Shown here in pieces: positions 17,441-26,511 of a DNA stretch of 64,000 nucleotides (position 1 is its first letter; every line of letters starts with the position of its first letter). Source of the DNA: Pontibacillus chungwhensis BH030062 (GTDB lineage Bacteria > Bacillota > Bacilli > Bacillales > BH030062); NCBI RefSeq assembly GCF_000770675.1, contig NZ_AVBG01000002.1:186001-250000 (forward strand), read 5' to 3'. Made by a program: the position numbers and the translations under genes. The notes below the pieces were generated by a model, which saw only the letters and a program-made list of their open reading frames with translations, did no database searches and had not been told where the DNA came from.

Positions 17441-18142
17441 CTAAAAATAATAGTTTTGTATATAGTCTAATTGATCCTTTGTAATCATTGCCTTTTCACC
17501 TGTCCCATCAAACGAAACCGTATATGAATTCTTGGCATACAAAGAGAAGTTCGTCACGTAATGAATATTGATGATAAAAGATCGATGAGAACGAATAAAA
17601 TCTCTTTCTCTTAGTTCCCCTTCTAAATCCCCTAGCGTTTGGTAGGTCAGGACCTTTTGACTCTTCGTATGAATCGTTGAAGAGCGCCCAGTCCGTTCTA
17701 TAAATATAATCTCTTTTTTTGGCAAAATATGAATCTCGGACTTTTGCTTGATAAAGAGACGTCCCTTCATCTCTGTAGAGCGCGTCTTCTGAATATAACG
17801 TTCTAAAGACTGCACTAACCGATCCTTCCTATACGGTTTCATGATGTAATCATGAACGTTCAACTCAAACGCATGTACGGCATATACACTATTGGCCGTT
17901 ACAAAAATCACATCAATATCAAGAGCGTGTGTATGAATTAAGTCTGCAAGCTCGTACCCAGATAATTCTGGCATCTCTATATCTGCAATAAGCAAGTCAA
18001 TCGTTTCTTTCTTTACCTGAAGATACGCTTCTTCAGCCGATGTAACAGAGAATACGATTTCCGTGCCGTCCACTTGTTCAACAATGCTATGTATTTTTTC
18101 TAAATCGATCGCCCGATCATCTACTATGCCAATACGTATCAT
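17441..18142 (-). CDS. natR: LytTR-family response regulator, NatR-like
   Basis: A 233-residue regulator, the same length as Bacillus subtilis NatR. The receiver domain has the acidic pair DD8-9, the phosphorylated D54 in LLIADIEMP and a conserved lysine in the KPYRKDRL segment. A LytTR DNA-binding domain follows (about 130-233; FIERTGRSSTIHT and FIRSHRSFIINI are typical). It is the first gene of the natR-natK unit and lies 160 bp from the divergent natA, so the shared intergenic region is the likely target. Confidence 0.85.
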   Translation of the reverse strand: MIRIGIVDDRAIDLEKIHSIVEQVDGTEIVFSVTSAEEAYLQVKKETIDLLIADIEMPELSGYELADLIHTHALDIDVIFVTANSVYAVHAFELNVHDYIMKPYRKDRLVQSLERYIQKTRSTEMKGRLFIKQKSEIHILPKKEIIFIERTGRSSTIHTKSQKVLTYQTLGDLEGELRERDFIRSHRSFIINIHYVTNFSLYAKNSYTVSFDGTGEKAMITKDQLDYIQNYYF

Positions 18143-18304
18143 GTGGATGTTCTCCTTTAAGAAAATAACAACTTAATTGTAACATCTTCCCATACCATAT
18201 AGAACGTTTCACGACTGAAAACGGCACTTTCACGACATGATGACAGAAAAGGTCCTCTCTATCTTTTATGATAGGTATAACGATTAATGACGAGGAGGAC
18301 GATT

Positions 18305-19048
18305 ATGATTGAAATGAACGATGTAACGAAAAAGTTTACGACAAAGAAATCGAGCGTCACCGCTTTAAACCATGTCTCTTTCACGGTACCAGCCGGCAAA
18401 GTCGTTGGGTTGTTAGGTGAGAACGGAGCAGGAAAAACGACATTACTGCGCTGCATCGCTACGTTATTCTCCCCTACTACTGGAACGATTACTGTGGATG
18501 GTTTCTCTACAGCTACAGAACCCAATCAGGTTAAACGAAGAATCGGAGTTTTGTTCGGAGGCGAGACAGGTCTTTACGACAGACTAACAGCACGTGAGAA
18601 TCTCAAATACTTCGCTAATTTGTATGGGTTATCTAAACATGAAACAAAAGTGGCTATAGAGGAGCTGGCGGTGAAGTTTGGGATGCGTGAATACCTCGAT
18701 CGCCGTGTAGGAGCGTTTTCAAAAGGAATGCGACAAAAAGTAGCCATATCAAGGACCCTCATACACAATCCAGATATCATTCTTCTCGATGAACCAACGA
18801 CAGGACTTGATATTACGTCTTCCAATGTGTTTAGGCAAATGATCCTTCAACTCAAGCAACAAGGGAAGACCATCCTGTTCTCAAGTCATATCATGGAAGA
18901 AGTTCAAGCCCTATGTGATTCTGTGGCCATGATTCATAAAGGACAACTCGTTTATCAAGGAAAGCTTGAATCCTTATATAACGAGGAAGATACAGAAGAT
19001 CTTAATTTTATATTCATGTCTAAACTAGCGCGAGGTGAAACAGCATGA
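18305..19048 (+). CDS. natA: ABC transporter ATP-binding protein NatA (Na+ efflux)
   Basis: A 247-residue nucleotide-binding subunit. Walker A GENGAGKT (38-45), signature FSKGMRQKVAIS (138-149), Walker B IILLDEP (158-164) and the switch histidine in FSSHIMEEV are intact. The start at 18305 follows GAGGAGG with good spacing; the upstream ATG at 18287 overlaps that site. It overlaps natB by 4 bp (ATGA). With NatB it would form an ATP-driven sodium exporter; length and adjacency to natKR support the assignment over other drug-type ABC exporters. Confidence 0.85.
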   Translation: MIEMNDVTKKFTTKKSSVTALNHVSFTVPAGKVVGLLGENGAGKTTLLRCIATLFSPTTGTITVDGFSTATEPNQVKRRIGVLFGGETGLYDRLTARENLKYFANLYGLSKHETKVAIEELAVKFGMREYLDRRVGAFSKGMRQKVAISRTLIHNPDIILLDEPTTGLDITSSNVFRQMILQLKQQGKTILFSSHIMEEVQALCDSVAMIHKGQLVYQGKLESLYNEEDTEDLNFIFMSKLARGETA

Positions 19049-20208
19049 TCTGGAATATGTATGTAAAAGAGATGAAAGATGTGTTTCGAGATCGACGCAC
19101 GCTCCTGATGGTTGTTTTCCTCCCCCTCATTCTACTAAGCGGGCTTGTATTCTTTTACGAGAGCTTAATGAGCGATGACAAAGAAGAAACCTATACAGTA
19201 GCCATTCCACATGAATTAAGTGAAGAAGGAAAGGTATTCTTTAGTGATATGTCTAATGTGGAGTTGGAGGTTTTTGCGCAACCTAAGGATATCGTGGACG
19301 AAGGGGAAGCAAGTGTCGCCCTACTAGCTGAGGATGGGTTCTTTACATCGCTTGGAGAAGAAGAAATGTCAGGAGTCACGTTATATGGCGACTCCATGAG
19401 CCAAAACGTCTCATATGTAATGAACATGATTGAATCGAAATTCGCTCAAGTGGAACAAAGTATTGTAAATTCCAGACTAGAGGAAAAGAATATCGACGAA
19501 TCTATATTAGAAGCTTTTACCGTAGAGCGCGTTGAACCTAGCTATAATGATGAGAATGGGGACTCACTGGCTTTAATCTCGATGCTTCTCCCCATGGTCT
19601 TCTCCATTGCCATTGCTTCAGGTTCTACTTCTGCGGCGATGGATCTTTTTGCAGGTGAGAAAGAGAGGAAGACAATGGAGTCTTTACTTATGACGCCAGT
19701 CGATCGCAATAAAATACTGATTTCTAAATGGCTAACAATCTCAACAATTGGAGCCATGACGGGCATCCTTGCCGTCGTCCTCATTATAATAGAAACGCTT
19801 TTCTTTACAGAGAAGATGAAGGAAGCCTTCTCGGTTAATGAAGGTATGACTATTGTAATCATCACCACACTAGCCATGACCCTTCTTTTTGCCTTGTTCA
19901 TAGCAGCCCTTCTCATGCTTATAAGTATTGTGGCTAAAACGATTAAAGAATCCCAAAGCTACAGCACACCAGTATCATTGTTAACCATCGCACCAATGTT
20001 CTTCATTACAAGCATGGGGGTAAAAGAATTCACGTTCATGGACTTCATCTTGCCGTTCATGAACCTATACGCCATCTTAAAACAACTCCTGTACGGCATC
20101 ATCGACATCACAAACATCGCCCTAACCCTAGGAAGCACCGCAATCTATATCCTCATCCTATTCGCTATAGCGAGGGTGCTATTTATGAAGGATCGGTGGG
20201 TGTTATAA
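19045..20208 (+). CDS. natB: ABC transporter permease NatB (Na+ efflux)
   Basis: A 387-residue ABC-2 type permease. One membrane segment lies at about 17-37 and a large extracytoplasmic domain at about 38-175. A cluster of five membrane segments follows from about 180, with the loop AGEKERKTMESLLMTPVDR (near 207-225) that is the hallmark of the NatB/ABC-2 class. Length matches Bacillus subtilis NatB (386). It is translationally coupled to natA. No terminator follows directly; repeat elements begin 2 bp after the stop. Confidence 0.85.
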   Translation: MIWNMYVKEMKDVFRDRRTLLMVVFLPLILLSGLVFFYESLMSDDKEETYTVAIPHELSEEGKVFFSDMSNVELEVFAQPKDIVDEGEASVALLAEDGFFTSLGEEEMSGVTLYGDSMSQNVSYVMNMIESKFAQVEQSIVNSRLEEKNIDESILEAFTVERVEPSYNDENGDSLALISMLLPMVFSIAIASGSTSAAMDLFAGEKERKTMESLLMTPVDRNKILISKWLTISTIGAMTGILAVVLIIIETLFFTEKMKEAFSVNEGMTIVIITTLAMTLLFALFIAALLMLISIVAKTIKESQSYSTPVSLLTIAPMFFITSMGVKEFTFMDFILPFMNLYAILKQLLYGIIDITNIALTLGSTAIYILILFAIARVLFMKDRWVL

Positions 20209-20209
20209 G

Positions 20210-20387
20210 AAAAGCGCAGGCGGGGTGGTCAGGTGAATTAGGAGGCTCGACTAAAACCGCCACGTCCTGTGGCAACGTCGAACGACCCCACTTCGTGTGG
20301 GGCCGGATAAGCAAGCTGCTGCAAGTCTGCGTAGCAGACTGGAAGTAGATTGCTTATCTCGCTAGGCCCTCCCCGCCGGAGCTAGAT
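20210..20387 (+). repeat. Interspersed element AAAAGCG...GGAGCTAGAT with an embedded module
   Basis: A 178-bp element with complementary GC-rich ends (GGCGGGG and CCCCGCC) and an internal pair GATAAGCAA/TTGCTTATC. It contains a module (GACTAAAACCGCCACGTCCT through GTGTGGGGCC) shared with the snapback element at 13237, so the two families recombine or nest. Confidence 0.8.
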
Positions 20388-20391
20388 CTAG

Positions 20392-20505
20392 AAAAGCGCA
20401 GGGGGCTCGCCCAGGGGCGTACGGATAAGCAAAATGCCGGAAGTGGCGATTAGCCACTGCAGGTAGTTTGCTTATCTCGCTAGCCCCTAGCCCCCGGAGC
20501 TAGAT
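20392..20505 (+). repeat. Interspersed element AAAAGCG...GGAGCTAGAT, second tandem copy
   Basis: A 114-bp copy directly after the previous one. The arms differ (GGGGGCT...AGGGGC and GCCCCTAGCCCCC) but still pair; the inner GATAAGCAAA/TTTGCTTATC pair is kept. Another AAAAGCGCAGGC left end begins at 20511 without a right end. Confidence 0.8.
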
Positions 20506-20525
20506 CGAAGAAAAGCGCAGGCGAT

Positions 20526-20564
20526 AAAAAAGCATGGATTTTCATATCGAAAATCCATGCTTTT
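20526..20564 (-). terminator. Terminator of the ABC-F gene
   Basis: AAAAGCATGGATTTTC pairs perfectly with GAAAATCCATGCTTTT around a 5-base loop; T-rich on the minus strand just after the stop at 20569. Confidence 0.9.
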
Positions 20565-20568
20565 CCGT

Positions 20569-22470
20569 TTATTGCTTCGATTCTTCAATAATTGTCGACA
20601 GTTCTTCCCATCGTTCCATCGCTTGCTCAATTTTTTCTTCAAGCTTTTGCATTTCATTCATCAATTCTTGTGCCCGAACCGCGTCACTACCGGTTTCGGT
20701 AATTTCATTTTGAACTTCTTCATAACGAAGCTCTAATTGTTCAATACGATCTTCAATGCTATTCCATTCTTGCTGTTCATGATACGAAAGCTTGCGGCGT
20801 TTCTGACGCTGATGCGGAGAGGCTTTCTTTTCCTCTTTTGCCTTTTGACGTTCCACCGCTAATGCTTCGCCTTCTTCTTGTTTACGAATATCAAGATATT
20901 CTGTATAGTTCCCTTGAAATCTTCGAATTCGTGTATCTTCAAAGGCGATTAAATGATCGACCACTCGATCAAGGAAGTACCGATCGTGGGATACCGTGAT
21001 GACTACGCCAGGGAACGCATCAAGATATTCCTCAAGTATGGTCAACGTTTGAGTATCAAGATCATTTGTAGGCTCATCTAGTAGCAAGACGTTTGGTTCT
21101 TGCATCAACACGCGTAAGAGATACAAACGACGTCGCTCTCCACCTGAGAGCTTAGATATATATGTCCACTGCATATAGCGAGGGAACATAAAACGCTCAA
21201 GCATCTGTTCAGCCGTAATCGTATCCCCTTCAATGGTTTGAACGACTTCTGCCTCTTCCTTGATATACTCAACTACGCGTAGAGATTCATCCATTTCCTG
21301 ATGATCCTGTGTGTAATAGCCGACTTTGACGGTTTGCCCCGTCGAGATCACGCCGGTGTCTGGTGTGATCTTTCCAGCAATCATATTCAGCAATGTTGTC
21401 TTCCCGCTGCCGTTTGGCCCAATAATACCAAGACGCTCTCCTGGTACCACCAGGTAACTAAAATCACCGACAACGGTACGGCCTTCATAGGATTTAGTAA
21501 CACCTTCAAGTTCAAACACATCATTCCCTAACCTGGTTGAACCGATGGCAATATCGACCTCTCCATCTGCTCGTTCAAGCTTTTGATCACGAAGGGCTTC
21601 TGCACGGTCTTTCCTAGCTTTTTGCTTTGTACCGCGCGCTTTAGGACCACGTCGCAACCACTCAAGTTCCCTACGAAGCGTGTTTTGGCGTTTCTGTTCA
21701 TTTGCTCTTTCTTGTTCTTCGCGCTCTGCCTTCTTTTCTAAAAACACTTCATAGTTTCCGTCGTAAATATAAAGGTTTCCTTTATCCAATTCGTAAATAC
21801 GATTCGTTACACGATTCAAGAAATAACGATCGTGTGTAACAACTAAAAGAGACCCTTTATATTGACCCAAGAAACTTTCCATCCATTCAATTGTTTCATT
21901 GTCCAGATGGTTGGTCGGCTCATCGAGAATAAGTAAATCAGCTGGTTGAATAAGCGCTTTGGCAATGGCTACGCGCTTCTTCTGTCCACCTGATAAGGCA
22001 CTAACAGATTGATCAAAGTTACGAATACCAAGCTTTGTTAGAATGGTTTTCGCAACCGTGTTCGCCTCCCATGCATCATGCTCGTCCATTTTTTGCTGTG
22101 CTTTGTAGAGGTGTTCTTGCTTCCTTTCATTCGTAGGTTCCCCTTCCAACTCACGCAACGCTTGTTCATAGTGACGCATCGTTTTCATAATTGTGGATTC
22201 ACCGTAGTAAATTTGCTCAAGCACGGTAAGATCGTGATTTAGCTGTGGTTCCTGAGGCAAGTACTCGATATGAAAGTCATTGGCATGATCCATAGTCCCT
22301 TTTTCAGCAGAGTCTACGCCAGCCAACACTTTTAAAAGCGTTGATTTACCCGTTCCGTTCACACCAATTAATCCTATACGCTCTCGCTCTCCGATCGTAA
22401 AGGATATTTCGTTAAAGAGATCTTTGTCTCCATACGTCTTATATAAATTTTCCACTGATAAAATGCTCAT
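20569..22470 (-). CDS. yfmR: ABC-F family ATPase (YfmR/Uup-like)
   Basis: A 633-residue soluble twin ATPase without membrane segments. Walker A sequences are GVNGTGKS (36-43) and GPNGSGKT (near 355). Both ABC signatures (ALSGGQKKR and KLSGGERRR) and both DEPTNHLD/DEPTNDLD Walker B regions are intact. A charged linker lies between the cassettes. A C-terminal coiled coil (about 565-633) beginning KLSYHEQQEW is the Uup/YfmR C-terminal domain. ABC-F proteins act on the ribosome; YfmR/Uup types help at stalled or collided ribosomes. The family is firm and the exact orthology is inference from length and the coiled coil. Confidence 0.85.
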   Translation of the reverse strand: MSILSVENLYKTYGDKDLFNEISFTIGERERIGLIGVNGTGKSTLLKVLAGVDSAEKGTMDHANDFHIEYLPQEPQLNHDLTVLEQIYYGESTIMKTMRHYEQALRELEGEPTNERKQEHLYKAQQKMDEHDAWEANTVAKTILTKLGIRNFDQSVSALSGGQKKRVAIAKALIQPADLLILDEPTNHLDNETIEWMESFLGQYKGSLLVVTHDRYFLNRVTNRIYELDKGNLYIYDGNYEVFLEKKAEREEQERANEQKRQNTLRRELEWLRRGPKARGTKQKARKDRAEALRDQKLERADGEVDIAIGSTRLGNDVFELEGVTKSYEGRTVVGDFSYLVVPGERLGIIGPNGSGKTTLLNMIAGKITPDTGVISTGQTVKVGYYTQDHQEMDESLRVVEYIKEEAEVVQTIEGDTITAEQMLERFMFPRYMQWTYISKLSGGERRRLYLLRVLMQEPNVLLLDEPTNDLDTQTLTILEEYLDAFPGVVITVSHDRYFLDRVVDHLIAFEDTRIRRFQGNYTEYLDIRKQEEGEALAVERQKAKEEKKASPHQRQKRRKLSYHEQQEWNSIEDRIEQLELRYEEVQNEITETGSDAVRAQELMNEMQKLEEKIEQAMERWEELSTIIEESKQ

Positions 22471-22502
22471 ATGTAGCCCTTCCTTTATCTAGACGTTTCC
22501 GA

Positions 22503-22697
22503 TTAATAAACCTTTTTGACACGGCCTACTTGTCCGTCTTCAAGCCTTACTTTAATACCATGAGGATGAGAACTTGATTTAGTCAATAAATCCTTCACGA
22601 TTCCATGTGTTAGCTTTCCTGTACGTTGGTCTTGCTTTAATACGATATCAACTTCTTTACCTGGTTGAATGTCTTTTCGATTCTGTCCGTTCATCAT
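22503..22697 (-). CDS. ywbE: YwbE family protein
   Basis: A 64-residue basic protein with the conserved YwbE pattern: RKDIQPGKEVDIVLKQDQRT, then GIVKDLLTKS, HPHGIKVRL and QVGRVKKVY. Function is unknown; the family is small, cytoplasmic and conserved in Firmicutes. GGGAG lies 6 bases before the ATG at 22697 (a second ATG follows at once). The longer open frame upstream has no ribosome binding site. It lies 32 bp upstream of the ABC-F gene on the same strand, so the two could be co-transcribed. Confidence 0.88.
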   Translation of the reverse strand: MMNGQNRKDIQPGKEVDIVLKQDQRTGKLTHGIVKDLLTKSSSHPHGIKVRLEDGQVGRVKKVY

Positions 22698-22910
22698 TTG
22701 CAACTCCCATATCTTTTTAGTACTACCTATTATAAAGGATTTTAGGGATAAAAAACACAAAGAGCCATTCAGATACTTAGGTAAGCACTTTTCTTTAGAA
22801 CTAATCACGATGGTGGTATAACTATACTCACGGTTTAACGTTCCCGATACTCGCATAAATAAATGAGAGTAACTAAAACTAAGATGCATGTAATTCAAGG
22901 AGGTTACTAT

Positions 22911-23582
22911 ATGAGTAATAAAAAAGTTCTAATGGTCGTAACAAACCATACAAAAATCACTGATGATCATAAAACAGGCTTATGGCTTGAAGAATATGCT
23001 GTTCCTTATAATGCCTTTAAAGAAGCTGGATACGACGTGAAAGTAACAAGCATCCAGGGCGGCGAAGTTCCTCTAGACCCTAACAGCATTCCGGAAGAAG
23101 AAGTGAGCGAATGGGCAGAAGCACAAGAACAACTAAAAGATACAGCACAACTATCAAAAGAGGATGCAAACGGCTTTATCGGAATCTTCCTTCCAGGGGG
23201 TCATGGCACGATGTTTGACTTCCCACAAAACGAAACTCTTCAATATGTCTTACAACAACACGCTGAACAAGGCAATGTAATTGGTTCTGTGTGTCACGGT
23301 CCAAGCGGACTTGTCAATGCTACTTACGAAAATGGACAACCGATTGTAAAAGGTAAGAAAGTCACTGGTTTCACAGATTCTGAAGAAATCGGCATGAATT
23401 TAGATCAGCATATGCCATTCATGCTTGAAACAGAATTGCGTAACAAAGGTGCTAATTTCTCTAAAGGAGAAGATTGGTCCGTTCACGCTGTACGTGATGG
23501 GAACCTTGTTACTGGTCAAAACCCAATGTCTAGTGAAAGTGCTGCAGAGAAAATGGTTGAAGCACTAAACGAACACTCCTAA
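22911..23582 (+). CDS. DJ-1/PfpI family protein (type 1 glutamine amidotransferase-like)
   Basis: A 223-residue cytoplasmic protein. The nucleophile elbow GSVCHGPSGLVN (125-136; C128, H129) and the upstream GIFLPGGHGTMFDFP (91-105) mark the DJ-1/PfpI superfamily, nearest to Hsp31/HchA-like glyoxalase III and deglycase-type members. Glutamate-type partners occur in GLWLEEYAVPY. The likely role is protection against methylglyoxal or stress chaperoning. CAAGGAGG precedes the ATG at 22911. It is monocistronic, ended by a strong terminator shared with the convergent gene. Confidence 0.88.
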   Translation: MSNKKVLMVVTNHTKITDDHKTGLWLEEYAVPYNAFKEAGYDVKVTSIQGGEVPLDPNSIPEEEVSEWAEAQEQLKDTAQLSKEDANGFIGIFLPGGHGTMFDFPQNETLQYVLQQHAEQGNVIGSVCHGPSGLVNATYENGQPIVKGKKVTGFTDSEEIGMNLDQHMPFMLETELRNKGANFSKGEDWSVHAVRDGNLVTGQNPMSSESAAEKMVEALNEHS

Positions 23583-23596
23583 GCCTATTGCCTATA

Positions 23597-23631
23597 AAAA
23601 AGCGCAGCTCTATGTAAGAGCTGCGCTTTTT
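23597..23631. terminator. Bidirectional terminator
   Basis: A perfect 15-bp stem (AAAAAGCGCAGCTCT and complement) with T-runs on both strands between convergent genes. Confidence 0.92.
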
Positions 23632-23636
23632 ATGAA

Positions 23637-23921
23637 TTAAATTTCTTTTACTTTGTATACTTCACGTGTTGCTACTAAATCCGCCGTATTTTCCCGATAC
23701 GTTTTGTAATGATCTGATTCAATATGGTGGTTTAAAGCATCCATGTTCTTATATTGCTCATGTAACACAAGCGTCTCATCTTCAATCGACTTATGAAGAT
23801 CATATTGCAAACAGCCTTCTTCTTGCCTTGAAGCTTGTTGAGCTTTCTTTAACTCCTGCAACAATTGTTCTTCCGCACCTTCTTTAGGTGTAAAAATGGC
23901 GGTAATTGAAATCTTATCCAT
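23637..23921 (-). CDS. Antibiotic biosynthesis monooxygenase (ABM) domain protein
   Basis: A 94-residue single-domain protein with the ferredoxin-like ABM pattern: a ISITAIFTPKEGAEEQLLQE strand-helix, EGCLQYDLHKS, LVLHEQYKNMDALNHHIES and a final VYKVKEI strand. Such proteins (YgiN/HmoB relatives) are quinol or small-aromatic oxygenases or putative stress proteins; the substrate cannot be assigned. The ATG at 23921 is preferred (AGAGAG 8 bases upstream); a GTG at 23930 is possible. Confidence 0.8.
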   Translation of the reverse strand: MDKISITAIFTPKEGAEEQLLQELKKAQQASRQEEGCLQYDLHKSIEDETLVLHEQYKNMDALNHHIESDHYKTYRENTADLVATREVYKVKEI

Positions 23922-23981
23922 AGTCATCACTCTCTTTCTTTTCTAACGTGCCCTAAACCTATCACACACTATTCACGTTTC

Positions 23982-25325
23982 CTATAGATTCGCTTGGCTA
24001 GCGGAAGATGGGAAGACAATCCGGAATACCGCACCACCTTGGTCCTTGTTACTCACGTGGATTGTACCTTGACTTCGTTCTACAATGGCTCTTGAAATAG
24101 CGAGACCTAGCCCAGTCTCTCCTTCTTTTCCTTTAACAAATCGATGGAACAGTTGTGGGAGCAGCTCCTCAGGAACCCCGTCTCCATCATCTTCAATTTC
24201 TAAGACCAGTTGCCCATTTGCTTCATACGCACGTAAGTTTACCTCTGATGCTGCGTGTCTAATTCCATTCCCTACAATATTAATCAGTGCCTGAAGCATC
24301 TTTTCTTCGTCAACGTAGAGCTGTCTATCTTCCTTAACTGTAACGTTCAACGAGACCCCTTTTTCTGAAGCAAGGAAATACATTCGTTCCTTTGTGTCTT
24401 CAAAGAGTTTTGGGACAGATGTATAAACTGGGTTATAAATTCCATCTTCACTATCGAGTTTGGCTAAAAGGATTATTTCATTAACAATTTTCTTTAACCG
24501 GTCACTTTCTTTAACTATCAGATCTAAACTACGGTCTGCCGCTTCCCCTTCAAAAACCCCGTCTTTCACTCCTTCTGCATACCCTTGAATGGTCATAAGA
24601 GGTGTTTTCAATTCATGAGAAGCATTTTGGAAGAAGTGCTTCTGAGAGCGAATGTATTGATCCAATTCTTTAGCCATATCCATGACGCTCTGTTCGACTT
24701 CTCCAATTTCACCACTTGCGTTGACTGGCTTAATTTCATTGAATTGACGATTCTCAATCTTTTTTACTTCCCTCTTCAATCGACTTAGAGGAGTAACAAG
24801 TCGCTTCGTTAATAAGTAACTAAATAATATAGCTATGGCAATTCCAATTACGAAGACTATCATCATGCGTACAGCAAAGATAGACTGAATAGCTTGCAGC
24901 TCTTCTACAGGAGTAGCTAAGATTAGCAAGTATTCTTGTCCTTGGAAACGATAGCCGAGCTTTGACACTACATAGTTTTCCCCGTTCATTTTACGAAGAC
25001 CCTTTTGCTCGTCTTTTGTCTCAAATTCAGATGCCCAACTCCTAGCCGTTGTTTCTGGAAGGTTCGTTGCCAGCGGAGAGTTTTGATCAGGATCCATAAT
25101 CAAGATCTTATAGTCGTTACTTTCGATTAGTCGACTCAGCTTGCCTCTTCCGGATGGGTCTTCATACAAAAAATTTAAAATTAAGTTCCCGTTGGTTTGG
25201 AGCTCATCCTGCTGGTCTTGAATAAGGATATCAAGCAATAAAGAATAGATGAAAAAGGCCGTAACAGACATAATAATAATCAACAGCGCCGTAAAGGCAG
25301 CATTTAATTGATATAGCAGCTTCAT
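23982..25325 (-). CDS. cssS: Sensor histidine kinase, CssS-like
   Basis: A 447-residue membrane kinase. It has a first membrane segment (about 12-34), an extracytoplasmic sensor of about 115 residues, a second membrane segment (about 152-172) and a HAMP linker. The HisKA motif NASHELKTPLMTIQG (H237) and a complete ATPase domain (NIVGNGIRHA, DDGDGVP, GETGLGLAIS) follow. It follows its response regulator by 3 bp. Length matches Bacillus subtilis CssS (451), and the pair is divergent from an htrA-type protease exactly as cssRS is from htrB. The likely role is to sense misfolded exported proteins. Confidence 0.8.
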   Translation of the reverse strand: MKLLYQLNAAFTALLIIIMSVTAFFIYSLLLDILIQDQQDELQTNGNLILNFLYEDPSGRGKLSRLIESNDYKILIMDPDQNSPLATNLPETTARSWASEFETKDEQKGLRKMNGENYVVSKLGYRFQGQEYLLILATPVEELQAIQSIFAVRMMIVFVIGIAIAILFSYLLTKRLVTPLSRLKREVKKIENRQFNEIKPVNASGEIGEVEQSVMDMAKELDQYIRSQKHFFQNASHELKTPLMTIQGYAEGVKDGVFEGEAADRSLDLIVKESDRLKKIVNEIILLAKLDSEDGIYNPVYTSVPKLFEDTKERMYFLASEKGVSLNVTVKEDRQLYVDEEKMLQALINIVGNGIRHAASEVNLRAYEANGQLVLEIEDDGDGVPEELLPQLFHRFVKGKEGETGLGLAISRAIVERSQGTIHVSNKDQGGAVFRIVFPSSASQANL

Positions 25326-25328
25326 CGT

Positions 25329-26027
25329 TTACGCCTCGCGTTCCCGCAAGCGGTACCCATAACCCCAAACGGTTTCAATAGGCACATCACTGAACTTTTT
25401 ACGAAGCCGTTTCACTAAATCATCAACAGCGCGATCACTTCCAAAGTAATCGTCACCCCATACTTTATGAAGAAGTTCCTCACGGGAAAAGGCTCGATTC
25501 GTTTGAGAAACTAGTATTTGTAGTAAGCTGAATTCTTTAGCGGTCACCTCTACTTCTTCACCCTGCCAAAACACCCTCCGTTCTTCAATAGAAAGAGTGA
25601 GATCCCCGTTCTTTAATGAAGGCTCGCTTTCCTCTGCCTGACTATCTTTATCATGATACTTCTCCCATCGCTTTACCATTCGATTCACACGTGCCACAAG
25701 TTCACGAGGGCTGAATGGTTTCGTTAAGTAGTCATCACTTCCAAGCTCTAAACCAAGCACCTTATCAACTTCTTCGTCTCTGGCTGAAATGATAATGATT
25801 GGAATATCTGATTCTTGGCGAATTCGGCTACAAAAGTCATATCCATTCATCCCGGGAAGCATAATATCCAGCACCCACAGATCAGGAGGCGATTCCTGCC
25901 ACAAGTCCCAGGCCTTCTCGGCTGTATCTACACTGTTGGTCTTATATCCTTCCTTGTGTAAATAGGCTTCCACAATTTCCCGGATATGAGGGTCATCTTC
26001 GACAATTCCAATGATAGCGTCCTTCAT
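25329..26027 (-). CDS. cssR: OmpR/PhoB-family response regulator, CssR-like
   Basis: A 232-residue regulator. The receiver has EDD (10-12), phosphorylated D54 in WVLDIMLPGM and a KPFSPREL loop. A C-terminal winged helix (about 135-232) contains VEVTAKEFSLLQIL and DDLVKRLRKKF. The ATG at 26027 has AAGGAGG at the right distance; the upstream ATG at 26033 is too close to it. By context it should activate the divergent htrA-prsA transcript. Orthology to CssR is inferred from gene order. Confidence 0.82.
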   Translation of the reverse strand: MKDAIIGIVEDDPHIREIVEAYLHKEGYKTNSVDTAEKAWDLWQESPPDLWVLDIMLPGMNGYDFCSRIRQESDIPIIIISARDEEVDKVLGLELGSDDYLTKPFSPRELVARVNRMVKRWEKYHDKDSQAEESEPSLKNGDLTLSIEERRVFWQGEEVEVTAKEFSLLQILVSQTNRAFSREELLHKVWGDDYFGSDRAVDDLVKRLRKKFSDVPIETVWGYGYRLREREA

Positions 26028-26280
26028 TCCCATTCCTCCTTCAGTCTACTCTTTCCCTTTATTGTGCCACATTAGAGAAGTGGAGGCGACTGGGGAGTGC
26101 GTTAGGCTTCTTTAAAAAGGTTAACCTTATTTGTAATATTGCTATTTAGCCCAAGAGACGTAGGGGCGTTGGATGTTGGTTATTGATGTGGCGGTTTTAG
26201 GGGATCTTCCTCTTTTTCTGGGCGGCTTGTCCTTTACTTTTCGTGGGGTCTAAGCGGCGGCCCTCCGCTTTTCTTTGTGT

Positions 26281-26392
26281 CCAGCTGCGGCGGGGAGGGC
26301 CTAGCGCGATAAGCAATCTACTTTCAGTCTGCTATGCAGACTTACAGTAGCTTGCTTATCCGTACGGCCCTGGGCACCCCGCCTCCGCTTTT
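26281..26392 (-). repeat. Interspersed element of the AAAAGCG family, inverted copy
   Basis: Read on the minus strand this starts AAAAGCGGAGGCGGGG and ends GCCGCAGCTGG, with the internal GATAAGCAA/TTGCTTATC pair and GGGCC/GGCCC arms, like the copies at 20210 and 20392. A further partial left end lies at 26261-26272. The remaining bases between cssR and the protease gene (26028-26260 and 26393-26511) should contain the divergent promoters; I could not identify them with confidence. Confidence 0.75.
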
Positions 26393-26511
26393 CTTTGTCT
26401 TACATACTTTTTACACATTTGTTCCGAAGATTTGCCAAAGGTGTTGGTTAGAATATGAAGTACAAGATATTTAAAGAAATCATTTTACAATATAGAAAGG
26501 TGGTTACTTGC

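Noticed and set aside
22842-22911. Sigma-B promoter for the DJ-1/PfpI gene
   Set aside because: GTTTAA is present but no GGGTAT-like -10 at the correct spacing.
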